Shown: positions 20,140 through 28,676, numbered from the stretch's first letter. The stretch is DNA of 64,000 nt from Clostridia bacterium (GCA_017427165.1 JAFRTK010000093.1:24660-88659), one strand, 5' to 3'. Notes: generated from the letters alone by a model not told the origin. A program made the numbers and translations.

Positions 20140-20832
20140 TTATCTGAGGAACACCGGTGCTGTAATCTGTTTCAGGTAGGCTTCCTGCCGGGGAAGGTCA
20201 GGGAAAAGCCTGACCCGTTCGGCGGCCCTGTGATTATCATACGGAACAGCCAGGATGGTCATTTTCAGCGGGGCAGGCCCCGGCTCTCCCTCCAGGAGCA
20301 GCGCGTGGGCGCGGGCGATACCGAGGTTGTTTCCGACACTTCCGGTGTTCAGCGCGTATCCGCCGATCAGCGGACGGATAAAGGGCGCATGGCTGTCTGC
20401 ACAGATCAGGCCGCTGGCTTCCGACCTTCCGTCATGGAAACGGAAACCTTCCCGGAGCTTGTCATCCGGATCCTCGCTTGTGTACATGGGATCGAGGAAT
20501 CGCCCGTGGACCAGGCGGAAACGGAACCCGCTGATTTCCAGCTCATCCTCCAGGGGGAGGGAATCCAGCCACGCAAGCCGTTCCTCGCCGATCTGCCGGA
20601 TAAAGAACGCGTTGTAATCCGGCTGCTGCCGCAGGACACGATCCCAGTTTCCGGCAATCCAGTGGGAACAATGCTCCCTGGCCCAGTCGCAGGTCAGATC
20701 GCTGTCCGGGCCTTTCCCGACGGCGTCCCCCAGGAACCAGACGTCATCCGGCTGAATCCGGTCCAGTTCCTTTTCCATTGCCTCTGTGGCAACCATATTG
20801 CCGTGAAGGTCCGCTAACAGTACGATTTTCAT
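20140..20832 (-). CDS. Metallophosphoesterase family protein
   Basis: A 230-residue calcineurin-like phosphoesterase, cytoplasmic. The metal-binding pattern is complete at the N-terminus: Asp8 and His10 in ADLHGN, Asp36 in GDAVGKGP and Asn62 in GNWD. Later His residues include LVHGRF. It resembles the YfcE/YwfO-like group that hydrolyses phosphodiesters or nucleotides, but the substrate is unknown. It is the last gene of a - strand run of small enzymes, 71 bases after an acetyltransferase. Confidence 0.85.
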   Translation of the reverse strand: MKIVLLADLHGNMVATEAMEKELDRIQPDDVWFLGDAVGKGPDSDLTCDWAREHCSHWIAGNWDRVLRQQPDYNAFFIRQIGEERLAWLDSLPLEDELEISGFRFRLVHGRFLDPMYTSEDPDDKLREGFRFHDGRSEASGLICADSHAPFIRPLIGGYALNTGSVGNNLGIARAHALLLEGEPGPAPLKMTILAVPYDNHRAAERVRLFPDLPRQEAYLKQITAPVFLR

Positions 20833-20903
20833 TATCGGATCATTCCTTTCTGCAGTGGGATGGGTGCTTCAGTATTTTGCCGAGGATGACCGGGCCTAAA
20901 CTG

Positions 20904-21428
20904 TCAATCCGCCAGATCAATCCAGTATCTTTCCAGGATTTCTTTTTCATCCGGTTCGTAAACGGTTGATTCGTATATCCCGCCGTTTTTGAGGATTGTT
21001 TTCCGGCTTCCCTCATTATCGCTGAGGCAGGTAATCAACACCTTCCTGATTCCCAATTCCCGGCACTTCGGCAGAACGGCTTTCAGCATCTCTGAGGCAT
21101 ATCCTTTCCGGCGCTCGCCCGGTGCAACAGAATAACCGATGTGACCGCCGAACTTCTCCAGGTAGGGATTGAAATAATGCCGGATCTGGATCATGCCGAC
21201 AATTTTCCGGTCTTCTTCCCGGACAAACATATACTGTGTAGCCGGGACAAGGCCTTCGGGGACGGTGGCAGGATCCTTGCAGAGAACTGAATGCCGGATC
21301 CAGTCCCGGGGATTGTCCAGACGCCTGAGTGCACCGGTGCCGTCCATTGAGTCACCATGGTCCAGAAACTCTTTCCGATAAGCGGAAATCTGCTGAGCAT
21401 ATTCCGCTGCAGGCTCAACCAGCATCAT
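20904..21428 (-). CDS. GNAT family N-acetyltransferase
   Basis: A 174-residue acetyltransferase; the start at 21428 follows GGAGG, and an upstream in-frame codon at 21452 has no such site. The acetyl-CoA loop is GERRKGYA at residues 105-112, preceded by HIGYSVAP. The pattern matches predicted acetyltransferases that modify small molecules or proteins. The acceptor is unknown. It follows the HD gene after 43 bases. Confidence 0.88.
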   Translation of the reverse strand: MMLVEPAAEYAQQISAYRKEFLDHGDSMDGTGALRRLDNPRDWIRHSVLCKDPATVPEGLVPATQYMFVREEDRKIVGMIQIRHYFNPYLEKFGGHIGYSVAPGERRKGYASEMLKAVLPKCRELGIRKVLITCLSDNEGSRKTILKNGGIYESTVYEPDEKEILERYWIDLAD

Positions 21429-21471
21429 GCTATTTATCCTCCGTAAACACATATGGCGGCTGTACGCCGAT

Positions 21472-22053
21472 TCAAAAGCTTCCGCCGATCACAATTTCCC
21501 AAATCTGCCGGTACCGGTCTTCGAACAATGCTTTGGTCCGGTCACTCAGGTCATTGTAGTCTTTTTCAAAGGAGTTCTTCATCCATTCCCGGACCTGGCT
21601 GAGCGAAATACCATGCTGATTGAACGCAGAATTGAACAGCATGGGAATATTGTCAAAATGCGCCAGGATGTCCGCGTCACATACGCACAGTTCTTCCAGG
21701 TTTTCGGCATTATGTGCGCTTCTGTGATGCAGTATACAGCCCAGCACTTTTTCCTTTGTTTCTTCCGGGCATGAAAAACGGTCCAGGATGCGGCTGCCCA
21801 GGATTTTCCCGTTCAAGTGATGATCTTTCCGGTCCCCGACCTTTTCGATCAGGGCAATATCATGCAGCAGCGCACCCAGTGCGACAATTTCCTCATCCGC
21901 ATGATACTTCTGCGCCAGGCTGACAGCTTCCCGGTACACAAACCGGATATGCTCATTCCAGAAGTCATAGTGATCATCCGATTCACTCCTGTATTTTTCG
22001 GAACGGTCCATCACATACCGGGTGATTTCGTCAATCAGGCTGGTCATCCGCAT
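21472..22053 (-). CDS. HD domain metal-dependent phosphohydrolase
   Basis: A 193-residue HD-superfamily protein. His35, the His64-Asp65 doublet in LLHDIAL, and His78/His79 give the metal site, and a further His109 fits. Length and pattern resemble small HD hydrolases that act on nucleotides or similar phosphates. The start at 22053 (ATG CGG ATG) follows GGAAAGGA; the second ATG is possible. Confidence 0.85.
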   Translation of the reverse strand: MRMTSLIDEITRYVMDRSEKYRSESDDHYDFWNEHIRFVYREAVSLAQKYHADEEIVALGALLHDIALIEKVGDRKDHHLNGKILGSRILDRFSCPEETKEKVLGCILHHRSAHNAENLEELCVCDADILAHFDNIPMLFNSAFNQHGISLSQVREWMKNSFEKDYNDLSDRTKALFEDRYRQIWEIVIGGSF

Positions 22054-22100
22054 CGTCCTTTCCGTTACCTGTACGCTTACAGCAATCCCTACGGGCCGGT

Positions 22101-22598
22101 TCAGATTCGCTTTCCGAAGATTTCACAGACCAGGGTGCGGGATCCGTCCGGATTCAGCATCACATATTCCCAATGGAAGCTGTTTCCGGTTATACCGGAA
22201 AAGATCCAGAAGGTGGCTTCCTCATCCAGAACTTTTCCGACCAGACGGTTTTCTTCCTTCCGGAAGCAAAGCCTTTTCATGGTTCCCGCGCAGGTGTATA
22301 CCACATCATAGCATTGCTGATCCCGGTTGAACATGCGCAGGGAGGATCCGTATTCTGCGTCCGGCTGCGGACTGGCTTCCCGGGTGCTCCGGGAGGGGAA
22401 GATGAAGATATCCTGCACTCCGGTTCCGTCCAGAACGCGGCGGAAGATCCATTCACCCTTGACGTGGCGCTTTTTGCTGTCAAACAGTTCATCATAGTAA
22501 TCGCAGTCCCAGTCCCCGAGCAGGGGAGAAAACCAGTCGTATTCAGCCGGAATCCGGCTGGTTTCCGGGCTGAGCAGCGCATCAGAGAAAGTATCCAT
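22101..22598 (-). CDS. Uncharacterised protein, lipocalin/DUF1579-like
   Basis: A 165-residue protein I do not firmly recognise. It has no signal peptide or membrane segment and is predicted to be mostly beta strands. LLGDWDCDYYDELF, GEWIFRRVLDG and VQDIFIFPSR resemble small beta-barrel proteins of the DUF1579 or nitrobindin kind. The start at 22598 follows AAGGAAAGG; an upstream in-frame ATG at 22634 does not. It lies 42 bases after a methyltransferase in the same direction. Confidence 0.65.
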   Translation of the reverse strand: MDTFSDALLSPETSRIPAEYDWFSPLLGDWDCDYYDELFDSKKRHVKGEWIFRRVLDGTGVQDIFIFPSRSTREASPQPDAEYGSSLRMFNRDQQCYDVVYTCAGTMKRLCFRKEENRLVGKVLDEEATFWIFSGITGNSFHWEYVMLNPDGSRTLVCEIFGKRI

Positions 22599-22640
22599 GC
22601 AGTGATTATTCCTTTCCTTATTTCGGATATTCATCCGGTT

Positions 22641-23297
22641 TTATACAGCTGCAAGAACCGTATAGGTGCTTTCACCCCATTGCTGCATGATGCGGACATC
22701 CCGGAAACCGGCCTTGCGCAGCACATCCATCTCATGCTCAACGGTCAGCGGCGTATCATAATGGAAAAACACATCGTCCGGCAGGCTCTGTTCCTGTTTC
22801 AGATGTGCCAGGTTCCGGAAGTATTCCTTTTCCAGGTCTTCGGATTCGGCAAAGTAATCGGTCAGGACAAAGCATCCGTTTTCCTCCAGCGCGGCATGCA
22901 GTTTCGTGTACAGCCGCTCCTTCTGCTCCGCCGGGAAATGATGCAGGGATTCCACGGAAACGGCGGCATCAAAGGTTTTCTCGCCCAGGGGCTCGTCAAA
23001 GTAGGAAGCGTTGATCAGGCGGATATTCCGGTTTCCCAGCTTGGCTTTCAAGGCCTGCAGCATCGCATCCGACAGATCGATTCCGGTAACGGCAGCATCC
23101 GGGCAGAGACGGAAGTATTCTTCCAGCTCCAGGCCGGTACCGCAGCCCAGGTCCAGGACCCGGCTGCCGGCCGCCCGGGGCAGCAGGGACGCCGTATAGG
23201 CATAGAAGCGGGACCCGCCTTCAATATTGGTTCTCATATGTTCATCATAGCCGTCCACCCGGGCGGCAAAGAAATCATCCATTTTTTCCAGTTTCAT
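22641..23297 (-). CDS. Class I SAM-dependent methyltransferase
   Basis: A 218-residue Rossmann-fold methyltransferase. Motif I is VLDLGCGTG at 47-55, followed by GIDLSDAML, and VESLHHFPAEQ matches motif IV-V. It is a single domain with no target-recognition extension, so a small-molecule acceptor is likely. It is one of two methyltransferases in tandem, but the two differ outside the SAM site, so they are not recent duplicates. Confidence 0.88.
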   Translation of the reverse strand: MKLEKMDDFFAARVDGYDEHMRTNIEGGSRFYAYTASLLPRAAGSRVLDLGCGTGLELEEYFRLCPDAAVTGIDLSDAMLQALKAKLGNRNIRLINASYFDEPLGEKTFDAAVSVESLHHFPAEQKERLYTKLHAALEENGCFVLTDYFAESEDLEKEYFRNLAHLKQEQSLPDDVFFHYDTPLTVEHEMDVLRKAGFRDVRIMQQWGESTYTVLAAV

Positions 23298-23332
23298 TTC
23301 TCCAACCTCTTTTTGTTTACTGAATTGCTTTT

Positions 23333-24097
23333 TCAGCCGTTATCGGTTTGTGCCGGCTTCCGGCAACGGAAGAAGATAAACTCCGGCCGGTGAATTGTCC
23401 CGCCGAACAATGCCGGATACTGCTTCCGCATGTCATCAGAAATATGGGCTTCCTGGCACTCCTCAATGATGAATCCCGCACCGATCAGCGCGTTGATCAG
23501 GCTGGAGACCGTCCGGTGGTAGCACTCATATCCATTGACGACCCAGTCCACCTTCCGGGGACCTTCCAGGCAGTAATTCCGGAGGTTCGCGTACAGGCGT
23601 TCCCCTGTTTCCGTGCGGGTATACCGGTCATAAGCCCCGTCCCACGCGGTTACAATCGGATGGGACATGCTGAAGACGAATTCCGCCCCGGCTTTTACCA
23701 GCGTGTGGATTTTCCGCATGAGCCCGGGGAAATCCTCGATATAGTCAAAAACCAGGGAGCTGGTAACCAGGTCAAACTGTTCGCCGATTTCCCCGATATC
23801 CTCCATGGCCAGCTGCCGATAAGTGATATTATCCGCGCTGTTATGCTCCCGGGCGTATTCCAGCATCTTTGCGGAAATGTCGATTCCCAGGACAGATTCT
23901 GCGCCCATGACGGAATACTGCTTCGCATGCTGGCCCATTCCGCAACCGATATCCAGAACCGTTTTCCCCTCCAGGGACGGAAGCATTGAAAACAGGATCG
24001 GCGTTTCGATGCAGTCATTGAAATTGACCTTATTTCCCCGGCTGCTCAGGAAATTTTCAAAGAAGGTATCGTTATCGTACACATTCTGCTTTGCCAT
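23333..24097 (-). CDS. Class I SAM-dependent methyltransferase
   Basis: A 254-residue methyltransferase starting at the ATG at 24097, after GGAGGACGAAATA; the ATG at 24112 lies within the ribosome site. Motif I is VLDIGCGMG at 47-55, followed by LGIDIS. The C-terminal half contains HPIVTAWDGAYDRYTRTE and conserved aromatic residues. It resembles small-molecule methyltransferases of the UbiE/biotin-synthesis type, but the acceptor is unknown. It is 35 bases from the next methyltransferase gene. Confidence 0.88.
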   Translation of the reverse strand: MAKQNVYDNDTFFENFLSSRGNKVNFNDCIETPILFSMLPSLEGKTVLDIGCGMGQHAKQYSVMGAESVLGIDISAKMLEYAREHNSADNITYRQLAMEDIGEIGEQFDLVTSSLVFDYIEDFPGLMRKIHTLVKAGAEFVFSMSHPIVTAWDGAYDRYTRTETGERLYANLRNYCLEGPRKVDWVVNGYECYHRTVSSLINALIGAGFIIEECQEAHISDDMRKQYPALFGGTIHRPEFIFFRCRKPAQTDNG

Positions 24098-24129
24098 TAT
24101 TTCGTCCTCCACTCCATTCCATGTCCGGA

Positions 24130-24717
24130 TCAGGTTTCCGGGATGAAGCCGAAATCCTCCAGGAAACGCTGAAATGCCTGCTCCCTGTCCCGGGCGGTTT
24201 CATAGTACGGCAGGCCGTACTTTTCACATTGCTCCCGGATCAGGATGCTTTGCTCCACGATGTATTCCGCACCTTCCCGGAGCTCTTCGTCTGATTTCCA
24301 GAAGGTATAATCCTTCTCCGTGTCATATTTCTTCTGGATCGCGAAGCGCTCTTCCGGCGTGACATCGGAAGTGATGAAATACGCAATATCGCAGTTCGCA
24401 TCGCGAAGGTACCGGTCATAATCCTCCGGAAGGAGCTGGTACATATCCAGGACCATCCCCGGCTCAAACTCATCGTATTCCCCGCTGTCGAGCATGGCCC
24501 GGACAAAGGGCGCCATTTTGCTGCTGATTACGCGCAGGGTATCCATGGAAGACAATCCCTGGTAAGTGCTGACACCGGTTTCGGGAAAGCACTTTTCGAA
24601 GCCCGCAATGATGGAATCCATGCTGATATGCTGGAAGCCGTACCGGGTGGCCAGGAGATGGGAAACGGTGCTCTTTCCGGCCCTCGGAACGCCGGAAATA
24701 ATGATATTGTTCTTCAC
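24130..24717 (-). CDS. P-loop kinase-like protein
   Basis: A 195-residue nucleotide-binding protein with GTG start behind AGGAAGGA. The Walker A motif is GVPRAGKST at 9-17, in the place expected for adenylate-kinase-like and gluconate-kinase-like folds. The rest is helical and acidic and matches no kinase subgroup I can name. It is the first gene of a seven-gene - strand run. Confidence 0.75.
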   Translation of the reverse strand: MKNNIIISGVPRAGKSTVSHLLATRYGFQHISMDSIIAGFEKCFPETGVSTYQGLSSMDTLRVISSKMAPFVRAMLDSGEYDEFEPGMVLDMYQLLPEDYDRYLRDANCDIAYFITSDVTPEERFAIQKKYDTEKDYTFWKSDEELREGAEYIVEQSILIREQCEKYGLPYYETARDREQAFQRFLEDFGFIPET

Positions 24718-24791
24718 GGTATAATCCTTCCTGCAGTTTCAGGTGCGTACAGCCCGGCCGCCTGCCCGATGCGTACGGCAGTATTACTGAT

Positions 24792-24820
24792 TTTGTATCA
24801 TACTTTTTATTGAATTGCAA
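24792..24820 (-). promoter_or_regulatory. Possible promoter for the seven-gene - strand run
   Basis: On the - strand TTGCAA and TACAAA are separated by 17 bases, about 75 bases before the kinase start. Both boxes match four of six consensus positions. Confidence 0.4.
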
Positions 24821-24883
24821 ATACCCGGCAGTTTAAAGCCGAAAGAGATTTTTACAGAAAGCGGATTCATCCGTGCGACACTG

Positions 24884-24920
24884 AAAAACCGGCCGGGGAG
24901 CGGAACGCTCCCCGGCCGGT
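24884..24920 (-). terminator. Rho-independent terminator of the MerR gene
   Basis: A perfect 15-base stem of ACCGGCCGGGGAGCG with a three-base loop is followed on the - strand by a run of T, ten bases after the MerR stop. Confidence 0.9.
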
Positions 24921-24929
24921 ACGGTGTTG

Positions 24930-25733
24930 TTATTCCACCGGAAAACATGCTTCCGTGACATATTCATCCGGGTTCTGGGTATCCGCCGGACCGACATGAT
25001 AGATATTGAACATCGGTCCGCTGATGGTATAACCGTTATCCCGGATCCAGGCAACCGCTGTCGCATAGGCTTCACCCATCTGCTGGTAGCTGCCCTTTAC
25101 GACGCAGCTTGCGACTTTGACCGCCGGAAGCGTCTGAAACTTCACATGCTCGGTATCCTGGTATTTGCCTTTCACCGCCATCGATACCATGATTTCCACA
25201 TTTTCTTCCTTAAATTCCGGATCCAGGAATTCCGCCACGGCGTAGCAGGGCTCCGCGGGGACCAGCGGCTGTTTGCATTCGGCCATCATGCCCCAGGCCA
25301 TGCCTTCATCCTCATACCGGGGGATGACCATGCGCACGGTTGCCGCGTATCTTTCCGGAATTGTCTTTACTGTTACATCAAAACCCATACTGTTCTCCTT
25401 CCTCAGCCTCTTCCGGGCTGAATCCAGGAGCATCAGTTTATACTCCGTTTCCCTGGCCTGGGCCGCCAGTTCCTTCTGCTGCGCGGCCAGGAAGGGTTCG
25501 AGTTTATCCCTGTCATCGTAGATTTCCAGGAGACGGATGATATCCGCCAGGGGAAATCCCATGTCCTTCAGCGCGGTAATCCTGCTGATGACAAACAGCT
25601 GTTCTTCCCGGTAATAGCGATATCCGGTGAAATGATCAATCTCTGCCGGTTTCAGCAGACCGATATCGTCATAGTGCCGGAGCATCCTGATGCTTACCCT
25701 GGACAATTTTGAAAATTCACCGATCCTGAGCAT
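24930..25733 (-). CDS. MerR family regulator with GyrI-like effector domain
   Basis: A 267-residue activator. The winged helix-turn-helix is at 1-70 (LRIGEFSKLSRVSIRMLRHY and FTGYRYYREEQL). A short coiled coil (about 75-110) leads to a C-terminal GyrI/AraC-type effector domain (about 115-267), as in BmrR-like multidrug sensors. The start at 25733 follows GGAGGG. Its own promoter has the 19-base spacer with a central dyad that MerR proteins untwist, so it is probably autoregulated. No efflux pump is adjacent, so the remaining targets are elsewhere. Confidence 0.9.
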   Translation of the reverse strand: MLRIGEFSKLSRVSIRMLRHYDDIGLLKPAEIDHFTGYRYYREEQLFVISRITALKDMGFPLADIIRLLEIYDDRDKLEPFLAAQQKELAAQARETEYKLMLLDSARKRLRKENSMGFDVTVKTIPERYAATVRMVIPRYEDEGMAWGMMAECKQPLVPAEPCYAVAEFLDPEFKEENVEIMVSMAVKGKYQDTEHVKFQTLPAVKVASCVVKGSYQQMGEAYATAVAWIRDNGYTISGPMFNIYHVGPADTQNPDEYVTEACFPVE

Positions 25734-25773
25734 TTGTTTTCCCTCCATGGATGGTTTTCCTGAGCTCGCAACC

Positions 25774-25804
25774 AGGATAATCCCTCACATAATGTGAGAG
25801 TCAA
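25774..25804 (-). promoter_or_regulatory. MerR-type promoter with operator in a 19-base spacer
   Basis: On the - strand TTGACT (25799-25804) and TATCCT (25774-25779) are 19 bases apart. The palindrome CTCACATTATGTGAG fills 25784-25798 of that spacer. This overlong spacer is the hallmark of MerR-controlled promoters. It reads into the MerR gene. Confidence 0.8.
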
Positions 25805-25876
25805 TACACTTTTTACAAAAATCCGTTTTTCTCTGCCGGCATGCCGCATTCCGGATCTTGCCGGGCGGGAATGCGG

Positions 25877-26260
25877 TTATTTCCTTTTCTTCGTGATGAT
25901 GTAGGACGGCAGTCCTTTCTGACAGCCGTTCTTCTCATAAAAAGCTTCCACTCCCGGCTGGGAGCCGAAGTACAGCATGGTCGGCGTATGCTCCCTGGCC
26001 AGGCGGAGGAGACTGCTTCCCACTCCCTGACGGCGGTATTCCGGAAGGACGAGCAGTTCCGTGATGGTTCCGAAGAAATAGCCGTCTGTCAGGATGCGCA
26101 GGCACCCGACCAGCTTTTCCCCATCCCGGGCGGTGATATTCAGCGTCCGGGACAGCGCATCCCGGGTTCTTTCCAGGTCATAGTTTCCCGGCCAGATCTG
26201 GTTTACAAAGGAAATAAAAGCGGAAACATCCAGGTTTTTATCATCTACAATATAATTCAT
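25877..26260 (-). CDS. GNAT family N-acetyltransferase
   Basis: A compact 127-residue acetyltransferase. The acetyl-CoA loop is RRQGVG at 76-81, after ITELLVLPEY, and the C-terminus has the GVEAFYEKNGC pattern. The ATG follows GGAGG. It is 28 bases after the adenosine-deaminase-like gene and probably co-transcribed with it. The acceptor is unknown. Confidence 0.88.
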   Translation of the reverse strand: MNYIVDDKNLDVSAFISFVNQIWPGNYDLERTRDALSRTLNITARDGEKLVGCLRILTDGYFFGTITELLVLPEYRRQGVGSSLLRLAREHTPTMLYFGSQPGVEAFYEKNGCQKGLPSYIITKKRK

Positions 26261-26288
26261 CGTTCATCCTCCGCAGAATTCATCGCGT

Positions 26289-27230
26289 TCAACTGATGCC
26301 CGAAAGTCCCCGAAGCCGGATATCATCCAGCTGTTCAGCGGTCAGCGTTCCGGCCTGGTACAGCAGCAGGTATTCATTTTCGACGGTGCTGTCAAATATC
26401 AGCAGATCATCCGTGTTGATCGTTACGGGAACCCCGTTTTCAACCAGGATCCGGATCGGGTGTGTCCGGTAATCCCGGACAAATCCCAGCTTTACATTGC
26501 TGCTCGGGCAGACATTGAGCTGAATGTGATTGTCCGCCAGGAAACGCATGACTTCCCCGGAAGACGCCGCGTTGATTCCGTGATGAACCTCGGAGAGACC
26601 CAGGATTTCAACGGCCTTCCGGACATCCCCTGCGGAGCCGGTTTCTCCCACATGCATTTTCCGGACAAGCCCGAATTCCTCCGCCTTCCGGTAAAGGGGG
26701 ACAAAGGCTTCCAGCGGCTGCACATTCTCGCCCGCACAAATATCGATGGCTTTGAAATAGTTGAGGCAGGCATACTGCCCCAGCTTCGCGGTTTCGTCCG
26801 CCACATTGCAGGAGGACGGATAGGTGAGTTCCGGTTCAAAAACCGTATCGGGGCAGCACGACTGATGAAGCCCTTCGATGATTTCCCGGAAGGCTCCGAT
26901 CCCGCCGACCTGGTCCACTTCATTGACGCCGAAGTTCAGGACCAGCCGCCGGATATTGTTGCGCCGGGCTTCCGCAAACGCGCCTTCCCAGCGGATCAGC
27001 ATGCATTCGTATCCGTCGCAGAACGGTTTTACGGAGGAACGGAACCACTGCTGCATTCCGTCCAGGCCGTCCAGTACCCCGTGAAGCCGGGGAATCTCCC
27101 GGTTCAGCCGTTTTGCAAGCCACTTCGGCCGGCAGCCTTTGGTTGAATGGTTATGAAGATCGCTTTTCGGGGCGGCGAGGAGGGCGGCCGTATCGTTTTC
27201 CGCCAGTGCCCTGCAGAATTCACTTCCCAT
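26289..27230 (-). CDS. Adenosine deaminase family protein
   Basis: A 313-residue amidohydrolase of the adenosine/AMP deaminase superfamily. Zinc ligands His26 and His28 appear in DLHNHS, a further ligand in MHVGETG, and the conserved Asp pair in NTDDLLIF. HGINAA fits the catalytic His region. The start at 27230 follows GGGAGG; an ATG at 27335 has no ribosome site and would leave no room for the promoter. Family members deaminate adenosine, methylthioadenosine or modified bases; the substrate here is not settled. Confidence 0.85.
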   Translation of the reverse strand: MGSEFCRALAENDTAALLAAPKSDLHNHSTKGCRPKWLAKRLNREIPRLHGVLDGLDGMQQWFRSSVKPFCDGYECMLIRWEGAFAEARRNNIRRLVLNFGVNEVDQVGGIGAFREIIEGLHQSCCPDTVFEPELTYPSSCNVADETAKLGQYACLNYFKAIDICAGENVQPLEAFVPLYRKAEEFGLVRKMHVGETGSAGDVRKAVEILGLSEVHHGINAASSGEVMRFLADNHIQLNVCPSSNVKLGFVRDYRTHPIRILVENGVPVTINTDDLLIFDSTVENEYLLLYQAGTLTAEQLDDIRLRGLSGIS

Positions 27231-27306
27231 GGTTTTCCTCCCGTCGCAGAATGCGGTTATCTCCCGGATCACAGCCGGTGAAACCCCTCCCGGATTTTGT
27301 TCCAAA

Positions 27307-27336
27307 TCATAGCATATCTTTGATCTTCCTGACAAG
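27307..27336 (-). promoter_or_regulatory. Promoter of the deaminase-acetyltransferase pair
   Basis: TTGTCA (27331-27336) and TATGAT (27307-27312) on the - strand, 18 bases apart, each five of six to consensus, about 75 bases before the start codon. Confidence 0.7.
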
Positions 27337-27377
27337 GATTTCCGCTATAGCAGCCGGAAAGGCAGGGCCTGTGACCG

Positions 27378-27411
27378 GGCGCAATATATGAATCAAACGG
27401 CGCAATAAATG
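27378..27411 (+). promoter_or_regulatory. 21-base-spaced direct repeat before the esterase promoter
   Basis: GGCGCAATATATG at 27378 and GGCGCAATAAATG at 27399 differ at one position and repeat every 21 bases. The second copy ends four bases before the -35 box. This is the typical arrangement of AraC-family activator half-sites. Confidence 0.6.
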
Positions 27412-27415
27412 CCGA

Positions 27416-27445
27416 TTGACAACGGGCAGCCGGTTTCGCTATATT
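27416..27445 (+). promoter_or_regulatory. Promoter of the esterase gene
   Basis: TTGACA (27416) and TATATT (27440) are 18 bases apart, 52 bases before the start codon. Confidence 0.75.
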
Positions 27446-27496
27446 GGGCTCAGACAAGTTGTTCGTACCAATTCATCAATGGCGGAGGAAAAGCAT

Positions 27497-28576
27497 ATGA
27501 AACAGCAGTGGCCTTTGGATGTAACCGTTTCCTTTGATCCCTATTTCGGCGAGCCCAGCCGGGACGGCGAACAGGGCGCGGAAGTCCTGCCGGACGGAAA
27601 GGTGCATTTCCGGATTATCGCGAAGGACGCGAAGGAGGTTGTGATCGACCGGTTCGGAACGGTTTTCCCGCTGGAGCCGGCAGGCGACGGCGCATGGGAG
27701 GGCACGTTTGACCTCGGTACGGGATTCCTGTACTTCTTCCTGAAGGTGGACGGCGCGGACGTGCTGTGCCCCTACCTGCCGATCGGGTACGGATGCTGCC
27801 GTCCGATGAACTTTGTGGATGTTCCGGTGGCCGATATGGCGGGATGGGACGACCTGGAGGATGTGGAGCACGGCGGGGTGACCCGGTATTACGTGAAGTC
27901 CTCCGTGACCGGCAAGCATGAAATCTGCCTGGTGTATACACCCCCGAAGTATGATCCCCAGAAAAAATACCCGGTGCTGTACCTGCAGCACGGATACGGC
28001 GAGAATGAAACCGGATGGATCTACCAGGGCCATGCGGGACGCATTGCCGACCGCCTGCTGGCGGAAGGCAAAATGGAAGAGATGATCATCGTGATGGGCA
28101 ACGGCATGGTCCGGGGCAAGGACGCGAATGACCGGATGCTGTTCCCGCAGATTGTGGTGAAGGACCTGATTCCCTTCATCGAAAGCCGCTACAACGTGCT
28201 GACTGACAAGTGGCACCGCGCAATGGCCGGTCTGAGCATGGGCAGCTTCCAGACCAGCATTACGACGCTGACGAACCCGGACCTGTTCGGCTATGCCGGA
28301 CTGTTCAGCGGATTCCTGCGGGCACCGTGGCCGACCGACGCGGAACAGCCCCACCTGAAGCTGCTGGAGGATCCGGCGAAATTTAACGAAACATTCCGGG
28401 TGTTCTACCGGGCGATGGGCACCGAGGATACCTACTGGGAAGCCTTTGCCAAGGACGACGCGTTCCTTGAGGGCAAGGGCCTGGACATCACGCGGGAAAC
28501 CTTCCCGGGCGGCCATGACTGGACCGTATGGCGCCGGTGCATCCGCTCCTTCCTGCCGAGGCTGTTCAAGAACTAA
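27497..28576 (+). CDS. Alpha/beta hydrolase esterase (CE1/enterochelin-esterase-like)
   Basis: A 359-residue cytoplasmic esterase. The N-terminal domain (about 20-115) looks like a CBM48/E-set beta sandwich, and the catalytic alpha/beta fold starts near 130. The nucleophile is Ser247 in GLSMGS, and His340 in GGHDW completes the triad. This plan is typical of feruloyl or acetyl esterases that remove side groups from plant xylans. The start at 27497 follows GGCGGAGGAAAAG. It has its own promoter with an AraC-like repeat, and a terminator follows. Confidence 0.85.
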   Translation: MKQQWPLDVTVSFDPYFGEPSRDGEQGAEVLPDGKVHFRIIAKDAKEVVIDRFGTVFPLEPAGDGAWEGTFDLGTGFLYFFLKVDGADVLCPYLPIGYGCCRPMNFVDVPVADMAGWDDLEDVEHGGVTRYYVKSSVTGKHEICLVYTPPKYDPQKKYPVLYLQHGYGENETGWIYQGHAGRIADRLLAEGKMEEMIIVMGNGMVRGKDANDRMLFPQIVVKDLIPFIESRYNVLTDKWHRAMAGLSMGSFQTSITTLTNPDLFGYAGLFSGFLRAPWPTDAEQPHLKLLEDPAKFNETFRVFYRAMGTEDTYWEAFAKDDAFLEGKGLDITRETFPGGHDWTVWRRCIRSFLPRLFKN

Positions 28577-28595
28577 GACCGACAGATCAAACAAG

Positions 28596-28644
28596 AAGCT
28601 CCCTTCGCTGTGACAGCAAAACTGCGGGCGAAGGGAGCTTTTTT
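28596..28644 (+). terminator. Rho-independent terminator of the esterase gene
   Basis: AAGCTCCCTTCGC pairs with GCGAAGGGAGCTT over a 19-base loop, ending in a T-run. Confidence 0.85.
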
Positions 28645-28647
28645 GCC

Positions 28648-28676
28648 TTGTTTATCCACCGGCATTCCTGTATAAT
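28648..28676 (+). promoter_or_regulatory. Promoter of the amylosucrase-like gene
   Basis: TTGTTT (28648) and a perfect TATAAT (28671) are 17 bases apart, just after the preceding terminator, with a leader of about 100 bases before the GTG start. Confidence 0.65.

Noticed and set aside
20140-27230. Possible chromosomal integron cassette array, given many single small genes in one direction
   Set aside because: Intergenic spacers share no repeated attC-like sequence and no integrase gene is present.
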